Position numbers and translations under genes: made by a program
From: Pararhodobacter zhoushanensis
GTDB lineage: Bacteria; Pseudomonadota; Alphaproteobacteria; Rhodobacterales; Rhodobacteraceae
Assembly: GCF_025949695.1 (NCBI RefSeq)
Contig: NZ_JAPDFL010000001.1
Span: 1,608,501-1,672,500, forward strand
Reading direction: 5' to 3'
Length of the DNA stretch: 64,000 nt
The notes under the pieces: generated by a model
The model's input: the letters and a program-made list of their open reading frames with translations, nothing else
The model's database searches: none
What the model was told of the DNA's origin: nothing
Part shown: piece after piece, positions 1 to 8,138 of the stretch
Layout: every line of letters starts with the position of its first letter
Position numbering within the stretch: the stretch's first letter is position 1

Positions 1-759
1 CGCCGTCACATCCAGCCCGTTCTTCTTGGCGCGTTCCAGCGCGGGCAGGGTGCGCGCGCAGGTGATTTGGTCGGCGTGATAGCGCACGCCGGTCATCTCG
101 ACCAAGGCCATGTCGCGGTCAAAACCCATGCGTTCGGCCATCGGCGAGACGCCCGGCAGCCCGCGCAGCGACGCGAACTTGCCCGAGGTCACGGCGGCTC
201 CGGCGCTCAGCCCCGGGTCTTGCGGATGGCACACAACCAGCGCGCCCAGGGACCGCGCATAGGTCAGGCAGCGCGACAGCACCTTGGTGTCGCGGGTGAC
301 GTGCTCGACGTCCGAAAAAGCGATGGCGCCGGCGTCCATCAGGAAGCCGATCTCGGCCATCTCGCGCCCCTCGCGGCCCCGGGTCAGGGCGGCCATGTGG
401 CGCACGTTGACCGGAGCCTCGATGCTGGCGCGGCGGCTGAGGAAATCGAGCGATTCGGGCGTGTCGGTGGCCGGGGTGGTGTCGGGGCGGGTGATGAACG
501 TGGTCACCCCGCCCGCCGCCGCGGCCTGACCCGCCGAGCGGTAGCTTTCCTTGTGGCGCGCGCCCGGTTCACCGACATGCACACCCCAATCGACGATCCC
601 CGGCGCCAGACATTTGCCGCGCGCGTCGATCACCTCGGCCCCTTGGGGGGCGGGCGCGTTCAGCGCGGTTATGCGGCCATTCTCGACGGTCAGCGAGCCT
701 GAGGCATCGGTGCCCGCCTCGGGGTCGATCAGCCGAGCGTTGGAAAAGTGAAGGATCAT
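1..759 (-). CDS. pyrC: dihydroorotase-like amidohydrolase (partial, 3' end outside window)
   Basis: The frame is open from an ATG at 759 to the left window edge (253 codons), so the C-terminus is missing. It begins MILHFSNARLIDPE and has the amidohydrolase entry motif PGIVDWGVHVGEPG at residues 53-66. Dihydroorotases close the pyrimidine ring of dihydroorotate in the cytoplasm and normally carry D-x-H-x-H here to bind zinc. In this protein the first histidine is Gly59 and only His61 remains. As I remember Rhodobacterales homologues, they are annotated PyrC despite this change, so it may be a non-catalytic partner of aspartate carbamoyltransferase rather than an active enzyme. No pyrB is visible beside it. 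The family is clear; the activity is not. Confidence 0.8.
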   Translation of the reverse strand, partial: MILHFSNARLIDPEAGTDASGSLTVENGRITALNAPAPQGAEVIDARGKCLAPGIVDWGVHVGEPGARHKESYRSAGQAAAAGGVTTFITRPDTTPATDTPESLDFLSRRASIEAPVNVRHMAALTRGREGREMAEIGFLMDAGAIAFSDVEHVTRDTKVLSRCLTYARSLGALVVCHPQDPGLSAGAAVTSGKFASLRGLPGVSPMAERMGFDRDMALVEMTGVRYHADQITCARTLPALERAKKNGLDVTA

Positions 760-1029
760 GCGCGCCGCCTTGCTTGCCGTCCGGGCGGCCCTGAGGCCAC
801 CGGGTTCGGGCGGGCTTATAACGCCGGATGGGCCGGGGCGCTACTGCTCAAGCGCGTGTCGGATCAGCCGAAAGCAAGGCCTCGGCGCGGGGGCTGGCCA
901 GCACCACCAGCAGCGGGGCAGTCAAGCGGGCGGCGTGACTGCGGGTTGTGGCATGGCAGCGCCCCGGCGTCACAGGGTCCATGCTGCGCCGGTACGCTTT
1001 TGTCCCCTAGACGGTCCCCTTTGCGCGGT
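760..1029. other. 270-bp gap without a recognisable gene
   Basis: Between the dihydroorotase-like gene and the PH-domain gene I find only short open frames of unlikely composition on both strands. No tRNA, repeat or convincing terminator was seen. It probably carries the promoter of the dihydroorotase-like gene. Confidence 0.4.
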
Positions 1030-1485
1030 TCACGACGCGCGGCTTCTGGCGCGGGCATCGCGGGCGTTGATGATCTTGGTGATCACCTCGGTCTCATCGG
1101 CCAGAAACTTGAGCAGATGTTTGTCGCCCGATCTGGTGATCAGCTGCACATCGCCCAACAGGGGCCGCGCCTTGTCGATTTCAAGCAAAGTCACCGAGCT
1201 GACGCCACCGGCCAGAATGAGCCGCCGGTCGGTCAGCAGCCAGCGCATCTTGAAGGTCTCGCCCGCCAGATACAGCCCGCGCACCGCGACAGCCAGAACA
1301 GCGCCCAGCGAGCCGATGGCGGGGTAAGGCGAGCCGATCAGCCACAGCACACCACCTGCCAGCGCCATCAATCCGACCGCCATGATGCCGTGATCGCGCC
1401 AATAGCGGTTGCGGTCCGGGGCGAAGGTGACGAGCAGGCGCTCGTCCGGCTCCAGCAGCGGGTGGTCGATGTCGGCGGGGGTCAT
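1030..1485 (-). CDS. membrane PH-domain (bPH2/DUF304-like) protein
   Basis: A 151-residue protein starting at ATG 1485; a TTG four codons upstream is the only longer alternative. It has two hydrophobic segments close together (about residues 35-75, around ALAGGVLWLIG and AVLAVAVRGLYLAG). A compact beta-rich part follows with the hallmark sequence WLLTDRRLILAGG, typical of bacterial PH domains of the YdbS/DUF304 kind (a membrane-proximal strand, then xxTxxRLI). The function is unknown; such proteins sit in the inner membrane with the PH domain in the cytoplasm. It lies downstream of hflC on the same strand, separated by a strong hairpin. Confidence 0.65.
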   Translation of the reverse strand: MTPADIDHPLLEPDERLLVTFAPDRNRYWRDHGIMAVGLMALAGGVLWLIGSPYPAIGSLGAVLAVAVRGLYLAGETFKMRWLLTDRRLILAGGVSSVTLLEIDKARPLLGDVQLITRSGDKHLLKFLADETEVITKIINARDARARSRAS

Positions 1486-1502
1486 GCGGGGGTCCAATAA
1501 GG

Positions 1503-1527
1503 CTGCGCCCCCGAAGCGGGGGCGCAG
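1503..1527 (-). terminator. hairpin between hflC and the PH-domain gene
   Basis: A perfect 11-bp GC-rich stem (1503-1513 with 1517-1527) with a 3-nt loop lies directly after the hflC stop codon. On the minus strand it is followed by a short CCTTATT stretch rather than a clean T-run, so it is a terminator or attenuator of moderate certainty. Confidence 0.55.
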
Positions 1528-1532
1528 GAAGG

Positions 1533-2573
1533 TCAGTTTGCCGGAGCGGCTGCGGGTTCCTCGGCGGGCGTTTCAGCCGGTGCCGGAGCCGCCGGAGCGG
1601 CGTCCGCCGCAGGAGCCGGAGCGGCTTCCGCCGCAGGCGCCGGCGCTGCTTGCTCTGCCGCGGCGGCATCCTCCGCATTGTCAGCGGTGATCTGCGCGCC
1701 CGTCCCCGTAGGGTCGATCTGCCGCAGGAAGCGGAAGAAGTCGCTGTCCGGGCTCAGCACCATCGAGGAATTATCGCCCGTCAAAGCGCGCTCATACGAG
1801 GTAAGCGACCGCGAGAACGAGAAGAACTCAGGGTCCCGGCCGAAAGCGTCGGCATAGATCCGGTTCCGCGCCGCGTCTGCTTCACCGCGCACGATCTCGC
1901 TGTCGCGACGGGCGCTCGACACCAGTTCGACCACGGTACGGTCGGAAAGGGCACGCACCCGCTGCGCGGCTTCGTTGCCGCGCGCGATCTCGTCAGCGGC
2001 CTCGCGTTCCCGTTCAGCCCGCATCCGGGCATAGGTGGCGGCAAGGTTCTGCTCGGGCAGATCGGTGCGCGTCAGACGCACGTCAACCACATCCACACCC
2101 AGCGCCAGCGCTTCTTGCCGGGCCTGATCACGGATCTGGTTCATCAGCCCCGTACGATCCTCGGACAGCACCGCATTGGACGGCACCGACCCCAGAACCT
2201 CGCGGATGGCCGCGTTCAGGATCCGCTCGATGCGCCCCTGAGCCGCACGCACGCCTTCCACGCCGACGGCCTGACGGAAGCGTTGCACGTCCGAGATGCG
2301 CCAGCGCAGGAAGGCGTCGACGACCAGTCGGCGGTCATCGGCGGGCGTCACTTCCAGCGGTTGGGTTTGCAGGCCCAGAATACGCGCGTCATAGCGCACG
2401 ACTTCCTGGATCAGCGGGATGCGGAAATAGAGACCGGGTTCGGTGCGGACCTGTTTGACCTGACCGAACTGCAGCACCAGCACGTTTTCGCGCTCATCAA
2501 CGATGAACACGGACGACAGCGCCAGAGCGACGGCAATCACCAAAACGGGGATAAACAGCGTGAGACGTTTCAT
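1533..2573 (-). CDS. hflC: HflC, FtsH-protease modulator (SPFH/prohibitin family)
   Basis: A 346-residue protein. An N-terminal membrane anchor (about residues 4-24) is followed by an SPFH/band 7 domain (VDERENVLVLQFGQ onward) and a long charged coiled-coil region rich in Arg, Glu and Ala. With HflK it forms the large periplasmic-side complex that surrounds FtsH and tunes its proteolysis of membrane proteins. Residues from about 288 to the end are an unusual Ala/Pro/Glu tail (repeats of the AAPAPAAEA type), so this protein is somewhat longer than enterobacterial HflC. Its ATG overlaps the hflK stop by one base (TGATG), indicating translational coupling. Confidence 0.95.
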   Translation of the reverse strand: MKRLTLFIPVLVIAVALALSSVFIVDERENVLVLQFGQVKQVRTEPGLYFRIPLIQEVVRYDARILGLQTQPLEVTPADDRRLVVDAFLRWRISDVQRFRQAVGVEGVRAAQGRIERILNAAIREVLGSVPSNAVLSEDRTGLMNQIRDQARQEALALGVDVVDVRLTRTDLPEQNLAATYARMRAEREREAADEIARGNEAAQRVRALSDRTVVELVSSARRDSEIVRGEADAARNRIYADAFGRDPEFFSFSRSLTSYERALTGDNSSMVLSPDSDFFRFLRQIDPTGTGAQITADNAEDAAAAEQAAPAPAAEAAPAPAADAAPAAPAPAETPAEEPAAAPAN

Positions 2574-3742
2574 CAGTTGCTCCCCTGGTTCGTGGTGCGG
2601 CTGGAGGTGCCAGAGGGTGCATTGCGCACCATGTCGAGCGGCAGATAGGGCACGACGCCCTGTCCGTCAGAGCCGCCGACATTGTCGAGGATCGTCAGGT
2701 TCATGCCACCGAGCACACGCTCCATGGTTTCCAGATACATCCGCTCGCGGGTCACTTCGGGGGCGTTGCGGTACTCTTCCCACACGGCCAGGAAGCGGCT
2801 CGCTTCACCTTCGGCGTTGTTGACCACCTCGGCGCGGTAGGCCTCGGCTTCTTCCAACACCTGTGCCGCTTCACCGCGTGCGCCAGCGACGACGCGGTTG
2901 GCATAGGCATCGGCCTGCCGCTCAAGCCGGTCACGTTCCTGGCGCGCGGCCTGCACTTCACGGAAGCTGTCGATGACTTCACGCGGCGGATCGGCGCGGT
3001 CAAAGTTGATACGGATCACGTTGATGCCCGACTGATAGGTGTCGAGCACGCCCTGCACGGCCTGCAGCAATTCGGCTGCAATGGTGCCGCGATCGCGGTT
3101 GAGGATGGGCGACAGTTCCGAGCGCGCAATGATGTCGCGCATCGCCGATTCCGCGACAGCACGGACGGTGTTGGACGGATCCGCCAGATTGAACAGATAG
3201 TTGCTGGGATCGCGTACGTTCCAGACGACCTGGAATTCGATATCGACCACGGCTTCGTCGCGGGTCAGCATCAGGCCGGTATCCAGCGCCGAGCGTCCGG
3301 TGCCGACTTCGGTCACCCGTTCGGTCGTGACCTGCACGATCTCGGCCGAAATGAACGGCCAGGGCGCAAAGTTCAGACCCGACGTGCCGGTGCTGTATTC
3401 CTGCCCGAACAGCAACTCGACCGAGCGCTCTTCCGGGCGCACGGAATAGACCGAGACGTAAAGCCACAGCGCGGCCAGTGCCAGAGCACCCAGCGCGATA
3501 CCCCGCCCTGACAGGCCCGGGCCGCCCGGGCCACGCCCGCCGCCCGATCCATTGCTGCTGCCACCGCCGTTACCGCCCATCAGGACTTTCAGCCGTTGCT
3601 GGCCCTTTTTCACCAAATCCTCGATTTCGGGGATCTGCGGGCGTTGGGGATCATTGCCGCCGCCGTTGGGTCGGTTCCCCCCACCCGAGCTGCCACGGTT
3701 TCCACCGCCGCCGCCCCACGGGCCTCCACTGTTGCCTGACAT
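2573..3742 (-). CDS. hflK: HflK, FtsH-protease modulator (SPFH/prohibitin family)
   Basis: A 389-residue protein. I chose ATG 3742 because AAGGAG lies at the right distance upstream; an in-frame start 10 codons earlier has no such site. The first about 85 residues are Gly/Asn/Pro-rich and low in complexity, as in other HflK proteins. A membrane segment follows (GIALGALALAALWLYV), then the SPFH domain and a coiled-coil part with R-A-R-G-E-A-style repeats. It is the partner of HflC in the FtsH-regulating membrane complex. The gene lies 139 bp downstream of the glutathione reductase gene on the same strand. Confidence 0.95.
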   Translation of the reverse strand: MSGNSGGPWGGGGGNRGSSGGGNRPNGGGNDPQRPQIPEIEDLVKKGQQRLKVLMGGNGGGSSNGSGGGRGPGGPGLSGRGIALGALALAALWLYVSVYSVRPEERSVELLFGQEYSTGTSGLNFAPWPFISAEIVQVTTERVTEVGTGRSALDTGLMLTRDEAVVDIEFQVVWNVRDPSNYLFNLADPSNTVRAVAESAMRDIIARSELSPILNRDRGTIAAELLQAVQGVLDTYQSGINVIRINFDRADPPREVIDSFREVQAARQERDRLERQADAYANRVVAGARGEAAQVLEEAEAYRAEVVNNAEGEASRFLAVWEEYRNAPEVTRERMYLETMERVLGGMNLTILDNVGGSDGQGVVPYLPLDMVRNAPSGTSSRTTNQGSN

Positions 3743-3881
3743 GGCCTCTCCTTGGTTCAGGTCTGTCATCATCTCGGTATCACCGACTCAATTGGGCACT
3801 AAGGGCGCGGATTCAAGCGCAATCGCCCCCGGTTCCCTGCGGCTGACTGTCATAGTACCCGCGCAAGCGGCGCGGGACCAG

Positions 3882-5237
3882 TCAACGAGTCGGCTTGCGC
3901 ATCAACACCAGTTCTTCGCTCATCGTCGGATGAACGGCCATTGTGGCGTCGAAATCGTCTTTTGTCGCGCCCATCTTGACCGCGACGGCGGCAATCTGGA
4001 TCAACTCACCGGCGCCGGGTGCGACGATGTGACAACCCAGAACCCGGCGCGAGGCCTTGTCGACGACCAGCTTGAACAGCGCCTTGGTGTCGGTGCCGAT
4101 GAAGGCGGTCTGCATGGGCCGGAAGCTGGCGAGATAGACCTCGATCTCGCCCTGCGCGCGCGCCTCGTCTTCGCTCAGCCCCACCGTGCCTGCCTCGGGC
4201 CGGGTGAAAACGGCGCTGGGGACGTTGGTGTGGTCCACCTTGACGGGGGTGCCGCCAAAGACGGTATCGGCAAAGGCGTGGCCTTCACGGATGGCGACCG
4301 GCGTCAGCTGGATGCGGTTGGTGACATCACCCACGGCAAAGATCGACGGCACGTTGGTCTGGGACCAGTCATCTACCGTCACCGCGCCCTTGTCCAGCAC
4401 GACACCCGCCTCTTCCAGCCCCAGCCCCTGCGTATTGGGCACCCGACCGGTGGCAAAGAGCACGGCTTCAAAGATCCGCTCGCGACCCTGCGTGTCGCAG
4501 GCGCGGAACCGGCCATCGTCCAGTTTCTCCAGCGCGGTCAAGTCGGTGTTCACTTCCAGCGCGATGCCCTGCTGGGTCAGCGCGGCGGCGACATGGTCCT
4601 GCAGATCGGCGTCAAACCCGCGCAGAACTTGCTGTCCGCGGTACATCTGCGTGACGCTGGACCCCAGCCCTTGCAGGATGCCCGCCATCTCGCAGGCAAT
4701 GAACCCGCCGCCCAGCACCAGCACCGAGGCGGGCAGGCGGTCCATCAGGAAAATCTCGTTCGACGTCATCGCGCCGACACCGCGATACGGCTCGGGAATG
4801 AACGGCGTGCCGCCGGTGGCGATCAGGATGTGCTTGGTGGTCACCCGCCGCCCATCGGCCAGCACGACAGTATGCGGATCGGCCACGGTGGCGCGCTGGT
4901 GGTAGATCGTCACGCCCGCAGTTTCGGCGTTGCGGGTGTAGATGCTCTCCAACCGGTTCAGCTCGGCATCCAGCCGGTGCCGGAACCTGGTCCAGTCAAA
5001 CCGGCCCTTTTCAACCTGCCAACCGTAAGCCGCGCCCTCGTCGATCGAGGCCCCATGCCCGGCGGCGAACACCATCAGCTTCTTGGGCACACAGCCCCGG
5101 ATCACACAGGTGCCACCCATGCGGAACTCTTCGGCCATCGCAACCTTTGCGCCGTGATCGCTCGACGCAATCCGCGCCGCGCGCACCCCGCCCGAGCCAC
5201 CGCCGATGACGAAAAGATCATAGTCGAAATCGGGCAT
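3882..5237 (-). CDS. gor: glutathione-disulfide reductase
   Basis: A 451-residue flavoprotein that reduces glutathione disulfide with NADPH in the cytoplasm. The N-terminal FAD-binding motif IGGGSGG is at residues 11-17. The redox-active disulfide lies in CVIRGCVPKK (Cys44 and Cys49). An NAD(P)-binding GGGFIACEMAG follows, and the C-terminal HPTMSEE (His436) supplies the acid/base histidine. The start is ATG 5237 with GGAGAC upstream; the six extra codons upstream (MRRRPS) are not needed. It is transcribed toward hflK-hflC, as an isolated gene or the head of that unit. The perfect 50-bp repeat described at 5319 lies just upstream. Confidence 0.95.
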   Translation of the reverse strand: MPDFDYDLFVIGGGSGGVRAARIASSDHGAKVAMAEEFRMGGTCVIRGCVPKKLMVFAAGHGASIDEGAAYGWQVEKGRFDWTRFRHRLDAELNRLESIYTRNAETAGVTIYHQRATVADPHTVVLADGRRVTTKHILIATGGTPFIPEPYRGVGAMTSNEIFLMDRLPASVLVLGGGFIACEMAGILQGLGSSVTQMYRGQQVLRGFDADLQDHVAAALTQQGIALEVNTDLTALEKLDDGRFRACDTQGRERIFEAVLFATGRVPNTQGLGLEEAGVVLDKGAVTVDDWSQTNVPSIFAVGDVTNRIQLTPVAIREGHAFADTVFGGTPVKVDHTNVPSAVFTRPEAGTVGLSEDEARAQGEIEVYLASFRPMQTAFIGTDTKALFKLVVDKASRRVLGCHIVAPGAGELIQIAAVAVKMGATKDDFDATMAVHPTMSEELVLMRKPTR

Positions 5238-5318
5238 GCTGGGTCTCCGTCGCATCAGGTTTCGCCCTTACCTAAGCGGCCCACCCCGCAAGGGCAAGCG
5301 CGGGTGCCGGGCCATTTT

Positions 5319-5368
5319 CTGTCCCTAAATATCCTCGGGGGTGAATTCGGCGTCAGCCGAAGAGGGGG
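5319..5368 (+). repeat. 50-bp intergenic repeat, copy A
   Basis: It starts CTGTCCCTAAATATCC and ends in a small hairpin (TTCGGC, loop GTCA, GCCGAA) plus a G-run. It is identical over all 50 bases to the reverse complement of 11191-11240, and its first 16 bases recur at 8057-8072. A second hairpin (GGGGTCC, GAG, GGACCCC) follows directly. It lies between the end of hisA and the start of gor. Confidence 0.9.
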
Positions 5369-5465
5369 TCCGAGGACCCCTTCTTGCGCGCCGCGCCAGC
5401 GGCGCGCCGGGTCGCCCGAGGGCGCGGCGGCGGCAGCCGTCTCGGCCGAGGGCGAAACCGCCCGC

Positions 5466-6188
5466 TTATGCCTTCAACGTCGCCAGCGCCTCGGCCAGAT
5501 CCAGCTTGCCATCATAGAGCGCCCGCCCCGAGATCGCCCCATCCAGCGGCGCACCGCTGTCGCGCAGCGCGATCAGGTCGGCCAGCGACGACACCCCACC
5601 CGACGCGATCACCGGGATCGAGGTCGCCCGCGCCAGCGCTGCCGTCGCCTCGACATTCGGCCCCTGCATCGCGCCGTCGCGGTCGATGTCGGTGTAGATG
5701 ATCGCGGCCACCCCGGCATCCTCGAAGGCGCGGGCAAGATCGGTCACCATCACGTCGGTCTCTTCCGCCCAGCCCTTGGTCGCCACCCGCCCCTTGCGCG
5801 CGTCGATGCCTACGGCCACCTGACCCGGGAACGCCCGTGCCGCCTCGCGCACCAGCGCCGGGTTTTCCACCGCCACCGTGCCCAGAATGACCCGGCGCAG
5901 GCCCTTGCTCAGCCACGCTTCGATCGTTGCCATATCGCGGATGCCGCCGCCCAGCTGGCAGGGTACGCTGACCGTCTGGAGGATGCTCTCCACCGCGCCC
6001 GCATTGACCGGTTTACCGGCGAAAGCACCATTGAGGTCAACCAGATGGATCCACTCGGCCCCCTGATCGGCAAAGGCCTTGGCCTGCGCCGCCGGATCGT
6101 CGTTGAACACGGTCGCCTGCTCCATCGCGCCTTTGTACAGGCGCACGCATTGGCCGTCTTTCAGGTCGATGGCAGGGTAAAGGATCAT
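5466..6188 (-). CDS. hisA: HisA, phosphoribosylformimino-AICAR phosphate isomerase
   Basis: A 240-residue TIM-barrel enzyme of histidine biosynthesis that isomerises ProFAR to PRFAR (an Amadori rearrangement). The start [12 protein letters not shown] puts the catalytic aspartate at position 8, and the second aspartate is in VGIDARKG (Asp129). Phosphate-binding loops QLGGGIRD and IASGGVSS are present. ATG 6188 is chosen because GGAGCGAG precedes it and because it gives the standard N-terminus; the open frame continues 56 codons upstream without homology. No other his genes are in the window to the right, so the rest of the pathway lies elsewhere. Confidence 0.96.
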   Translation of the reverse strand: MILYPAIDLKDGQCVRLYKGAMEQATVFNDDPAAQAKAFADQGAEWIHLVDLNGAFAGKPVNAGAVESILQTVSVPCQLGGGIRDMATIEAWLSKGLRRVILGTVAVENPALVREAARAFPGQVAVGIDARKGRVATKGWAEETDVMVTDLARAFEDAGVAAIIYTDIDRDGAMQGPNVEATAALARATSIPVIASGGVSSLADLIALRDSGAPLDGAISGRALYDGKLDLAEALATLKA

Positions 6189-6264
6189 GGGCTCGCTCCG
6201 GGGTTGCTCGGGCGTCGGTTTAGCGCCGCGCCGCGCCGGATGCAAACCCTGACTGCCGGGACAA

Positions 6265-6295
6265 TTGCTTGACCGTATAGTCAAAAACCAAGCAA
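6265..6295. promoter_or_regulatory. nested inverted repeat in the hisA / symporter intergenic region
   Basis: TTGCTTGAC and GTCAA...AAGCAA form nested dyads around CGTATA (inner arms TTGAC 6269-6273 and GTCAA 6280-6284; outer arms TTGCTT 6265-6270 and AAGCAA 6290-6295). The site lies in a 197-bp divergent region and looks like an operator. No regulator gene is adjacent, so the protein that binds it is unknown. Confidence 0.4.
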
Positions 6296-6385
6296 ATTCA
6301 AAGAGAAAGCCGTTTACTGCTTGCACGGCTTTCCGCGCCCTCCTAAACCACCCCATCCCGAAAGACGGGCAAGGAGAGTGGAACG

Positions 6386-6574
6386 ATGAACACTGGTCGC
6401 AACTTCGGTCCCTGGCTGGCCGCCCTGGCCATTCTGGTCGTGGCCGGGGGGTTTGTCCCCTACGGCCTGCTTGCCGGTCACCGGGGCTGGTTCACCACGC
6501 TTTTCTGGGGCGGCTTTGGTCTGGCCGTGGTGGTGCTGATCGCCGCGGGTGTCAAAGGCTGGAAGGACGAATGA
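6386..6574 (+). CDS. small two-helix membrane protein, symporter partner
   Basis: A 62-residue protein with two predicted membrane helices (about residues 9-28 and 35-55) and a short charged C-terminus (VKGWKDE). AAGGAGAG lies upstream of the ATG. Its TGA overlaps the start of the symporter gene (ATGATGATG region, 6571-6574), so the two are surely co-translated. The arrangement resembles small accessory subunits encoded just ahead of SSS-family symporters (for example the YjcH-ActP and YhdT-PanF pairs). I do not recognise this exact family. The role as an accessory subunit is inferred from gene order only. Confidence 0.7.
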   Translation: MNTGRNFGPWLAALAILVVAGGFVPYGLLAGHRGWFTTLFWGGFGLAVVVLIAAGVKGWKDE

Positions 6575-8040
6575 TGCTGTCACCTCTCACACTCTGGGCC
6601 GCGATTGCCGCGTTCGCCGTCTTCGGGCTCGGCCTTGCCTGGCGCGCCACGCGCGAAAACACCGGCACGGCCGAGGATTACTACCTCGGCGGCCGCAGCT
6701 TTGGCGGCCTCGTTGCCGGGCTCAGCTATGCGGCCACCACCTATTCCGCCTTCATGCTGGTCGTGCTGACCGGCCTCACCTATCGCGGCGGCATTGGCGC
6801 GCTGGGGTTCGAGCTGATCTATTTCGCCGGTCTCGGCCTGCTGGTCATCTTCGCCCCCCGTTTCTGGCTGGCCGCCAAGCGCTGGGGCTTCATCTCGCCC
6901 GCTGAAATGCTCGGCGCACGCTACGGGTCGGTCTGGGTCGCGCGGGCGGCGGCGCTGGTCGGGCTGATCTTCCTGATGCCCTATTGCACGACGCAGATGG
7001 CCGGCATCGGGTTGCTGCTGTCGGGGGTCACCGGCGGCGAGATTTCGCTCTTTCAGGCCGTGGCCACCGGCGCGCTGCTGGCGGCGATCTGGACCCTGTT
7101 CGCCGGTCTGCGCTCGGTCGCCTGGACGGATGCGGTGCAGGCAGTGGTGATGCTGGTCTCGGCCGCGCTGGCAATCGGCTTCGCCGTGGCGGCCATCGGC
7201 GGCTGGGGTGAATTCGCCCGCGTCTCGATGGAAACGCAAAGCGAGCGGCTCAGCGTCCCCGGTCCGGGCCTGTGGAGCCTCAACACCTTCGTCGCCCTGT
7301 CGCTGCCGTGGTTCTTCTTCGCCATCTCCAACCCGCAGGTCAGTCAGCGGCTGTTCATCCTGCGCGATATGGCGTCGATGAAGCGGATGATCTTCTGGGT
7401 GCTGGGCTTCGGTCTGATCTTCACCCTGATCGCCGTGATCTGGGGCTTTGCCGCGCTGCAACTGGCACCGGGGCTCGAGAACACCGCAACCGCCACGCCC
7501 GCACTGCTGATCTCGGGCGCGATCCCGGCACCGGTTGCCGTGCTCTTGATCCTCGGCATCCTCGCCGCCGCCGTCTCGACCCTCGACAGCATCGCTCTGA
7601 CGCTGGCGGCCATGGTCGCGCGCGATCTGATGACCGACGCCCAGCCCAAGGCGCAGATCCTGACCGGGCGCATCGTGGTGATCTTTGTCATTCTCTTCGC
7701 CAGCCTCTTCGCGCTGCAGAAGGTGCAGATCGTCGACCAGTTGGCCGCCTTGTCTGCTGCCGGTCTGATGGTCACCGTCCCGGCGATCATCGGCGCCTTC
7801 TTCTGGCGCCGGGCAACAGCGGCGGGGGCGCTGGCGTCGATCCTCGGCGGTGCGGCGCTGGCGGTGTGGATGGCAATGATCCAGGGCGTGAGCGTGTTCA
7901 ATCCGGTGCTGGCGCTCAGTGTCGGCGGCGCATGCCTTGTGCTGTTCGTGCTGGTCTCGCTGCTCACCAAACCCAAAGCCAAGGCGCTGGATTTCGCCAC
8001 CGAACTGCGTGCCGATCTGGACAAACACGGCGCGTGGTAA
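6571..8040 (+). CDS. sodium:solute symporter (SSS family)
   Basis: A 489-residue polytopic inner-membrane transporter with about 13 hydrophobic segments. SSS features are the N-terminal RENTGTAEDYYLGGRSFGG (helix 1 region), SYAATTYSAFMLVVLTG (Na+ site region) and the family sequence LPWFFFAISNPQVSQRLF. The length fits the family (450-550). The substrate cannot be told from sequence; pantothenate/organic-acid type carriers look most similar to me. Starts at 6571 and 6574 are both ATG. A strong hairpin follows the stop. Confidence 0.88.
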   Translation: MMLSPLTLWAAIAAFAVFGLGLAWRATRENTGTAEDYYLGGRSFGGLVAGLSYAATTYSAFMLVVLTGLTYRGGIGALGFELIYFAGLGLLVIFAPRFWLAAKRWGFISPAEMLGARYGSVWVARAAALVGLIFLMPYCTTQMAGIGLLLSGVTGGEISLFQAVATGALLAAIWTLFAGLRSVAWTDAVQAVVMLVSAALAIGFAVAAIGGWGEFARVSMETQSERLSVPGPGLWSLNTFVALSLPWFFFAISNPQVSQRLFILRDMASMKRMIFWVLGFGLIFTLIAVIWGFAALQLAPGLENTATATPALLISGAIPAPVAVLLILGILAAAVSTLDSIALTLAAMVARDLMTDAQPKAQILTGRIVVIFVILFASLFALQKVQIVDQLAALSAAGLMVTVPAIIGAFFWRRATAAGALASILGGAALAVWMAMIQGVSVFNPVLALSVGGACLVLFVLVSLLTKPKAKALDFATELRADLDKHGAW

Positions 8041-8056
8041 ACCGCGCGCCCATCAT

Positions 8057-8072
8057 CTGTCCCTAAATATCC
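8057..8072 (+). repeat. 16-bp core of the intergenic repeat, copy B
   Basis: CTGTCCCTAAATATCC, identical to the first 16 bases of the 50-bp repeats at 5319 and 11191. It begins 16 bases after the symporter stop codon. The bases after it diverge, but again form GC-rich hairpins. Confidence 0.8.
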
Positions 8073-8081
8073 ACGGGGTTT

Positions 8082-8105
8082 CCAAAGGGGGCGTGCCCCC
8101 TTTGG
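8082..8105. terminator. hairpin between convergent genes
   Basis: A perfect 11-bp stem (CCAAAGGGGGC at 8082-8092, GCCCCCTTTGG at 8095-8105) with a 2-nt loop lies between the convergent symporter and EamA genes. No long T-run follows, but the stem ends in TTT on one strand and the mirror on the other, so it may serve both genes. Confidence 0.55.
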
Positions 8106-8138
8106 CGCAGGGGTGCGGGGGCGCGCAGCCCCCCGCCC

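Noticed and set aside
1560..1700. Possible frameshift at the hflC C-terminus because of the repetitive Ala/Pro tail
   Set aside because: The frame stays open to a normal stop and the tail has the codon use of the gene. Low-complexity tails occur in alphaproteobacterial HflC proteins.
3552..6272. A long open frame of 906 codons on the plus strand
   Set aside because: It lies antisense to gor and hisA, has an implausible His/Arg/Gly-rich composition and matches no family. It is a by-product of high GC content.
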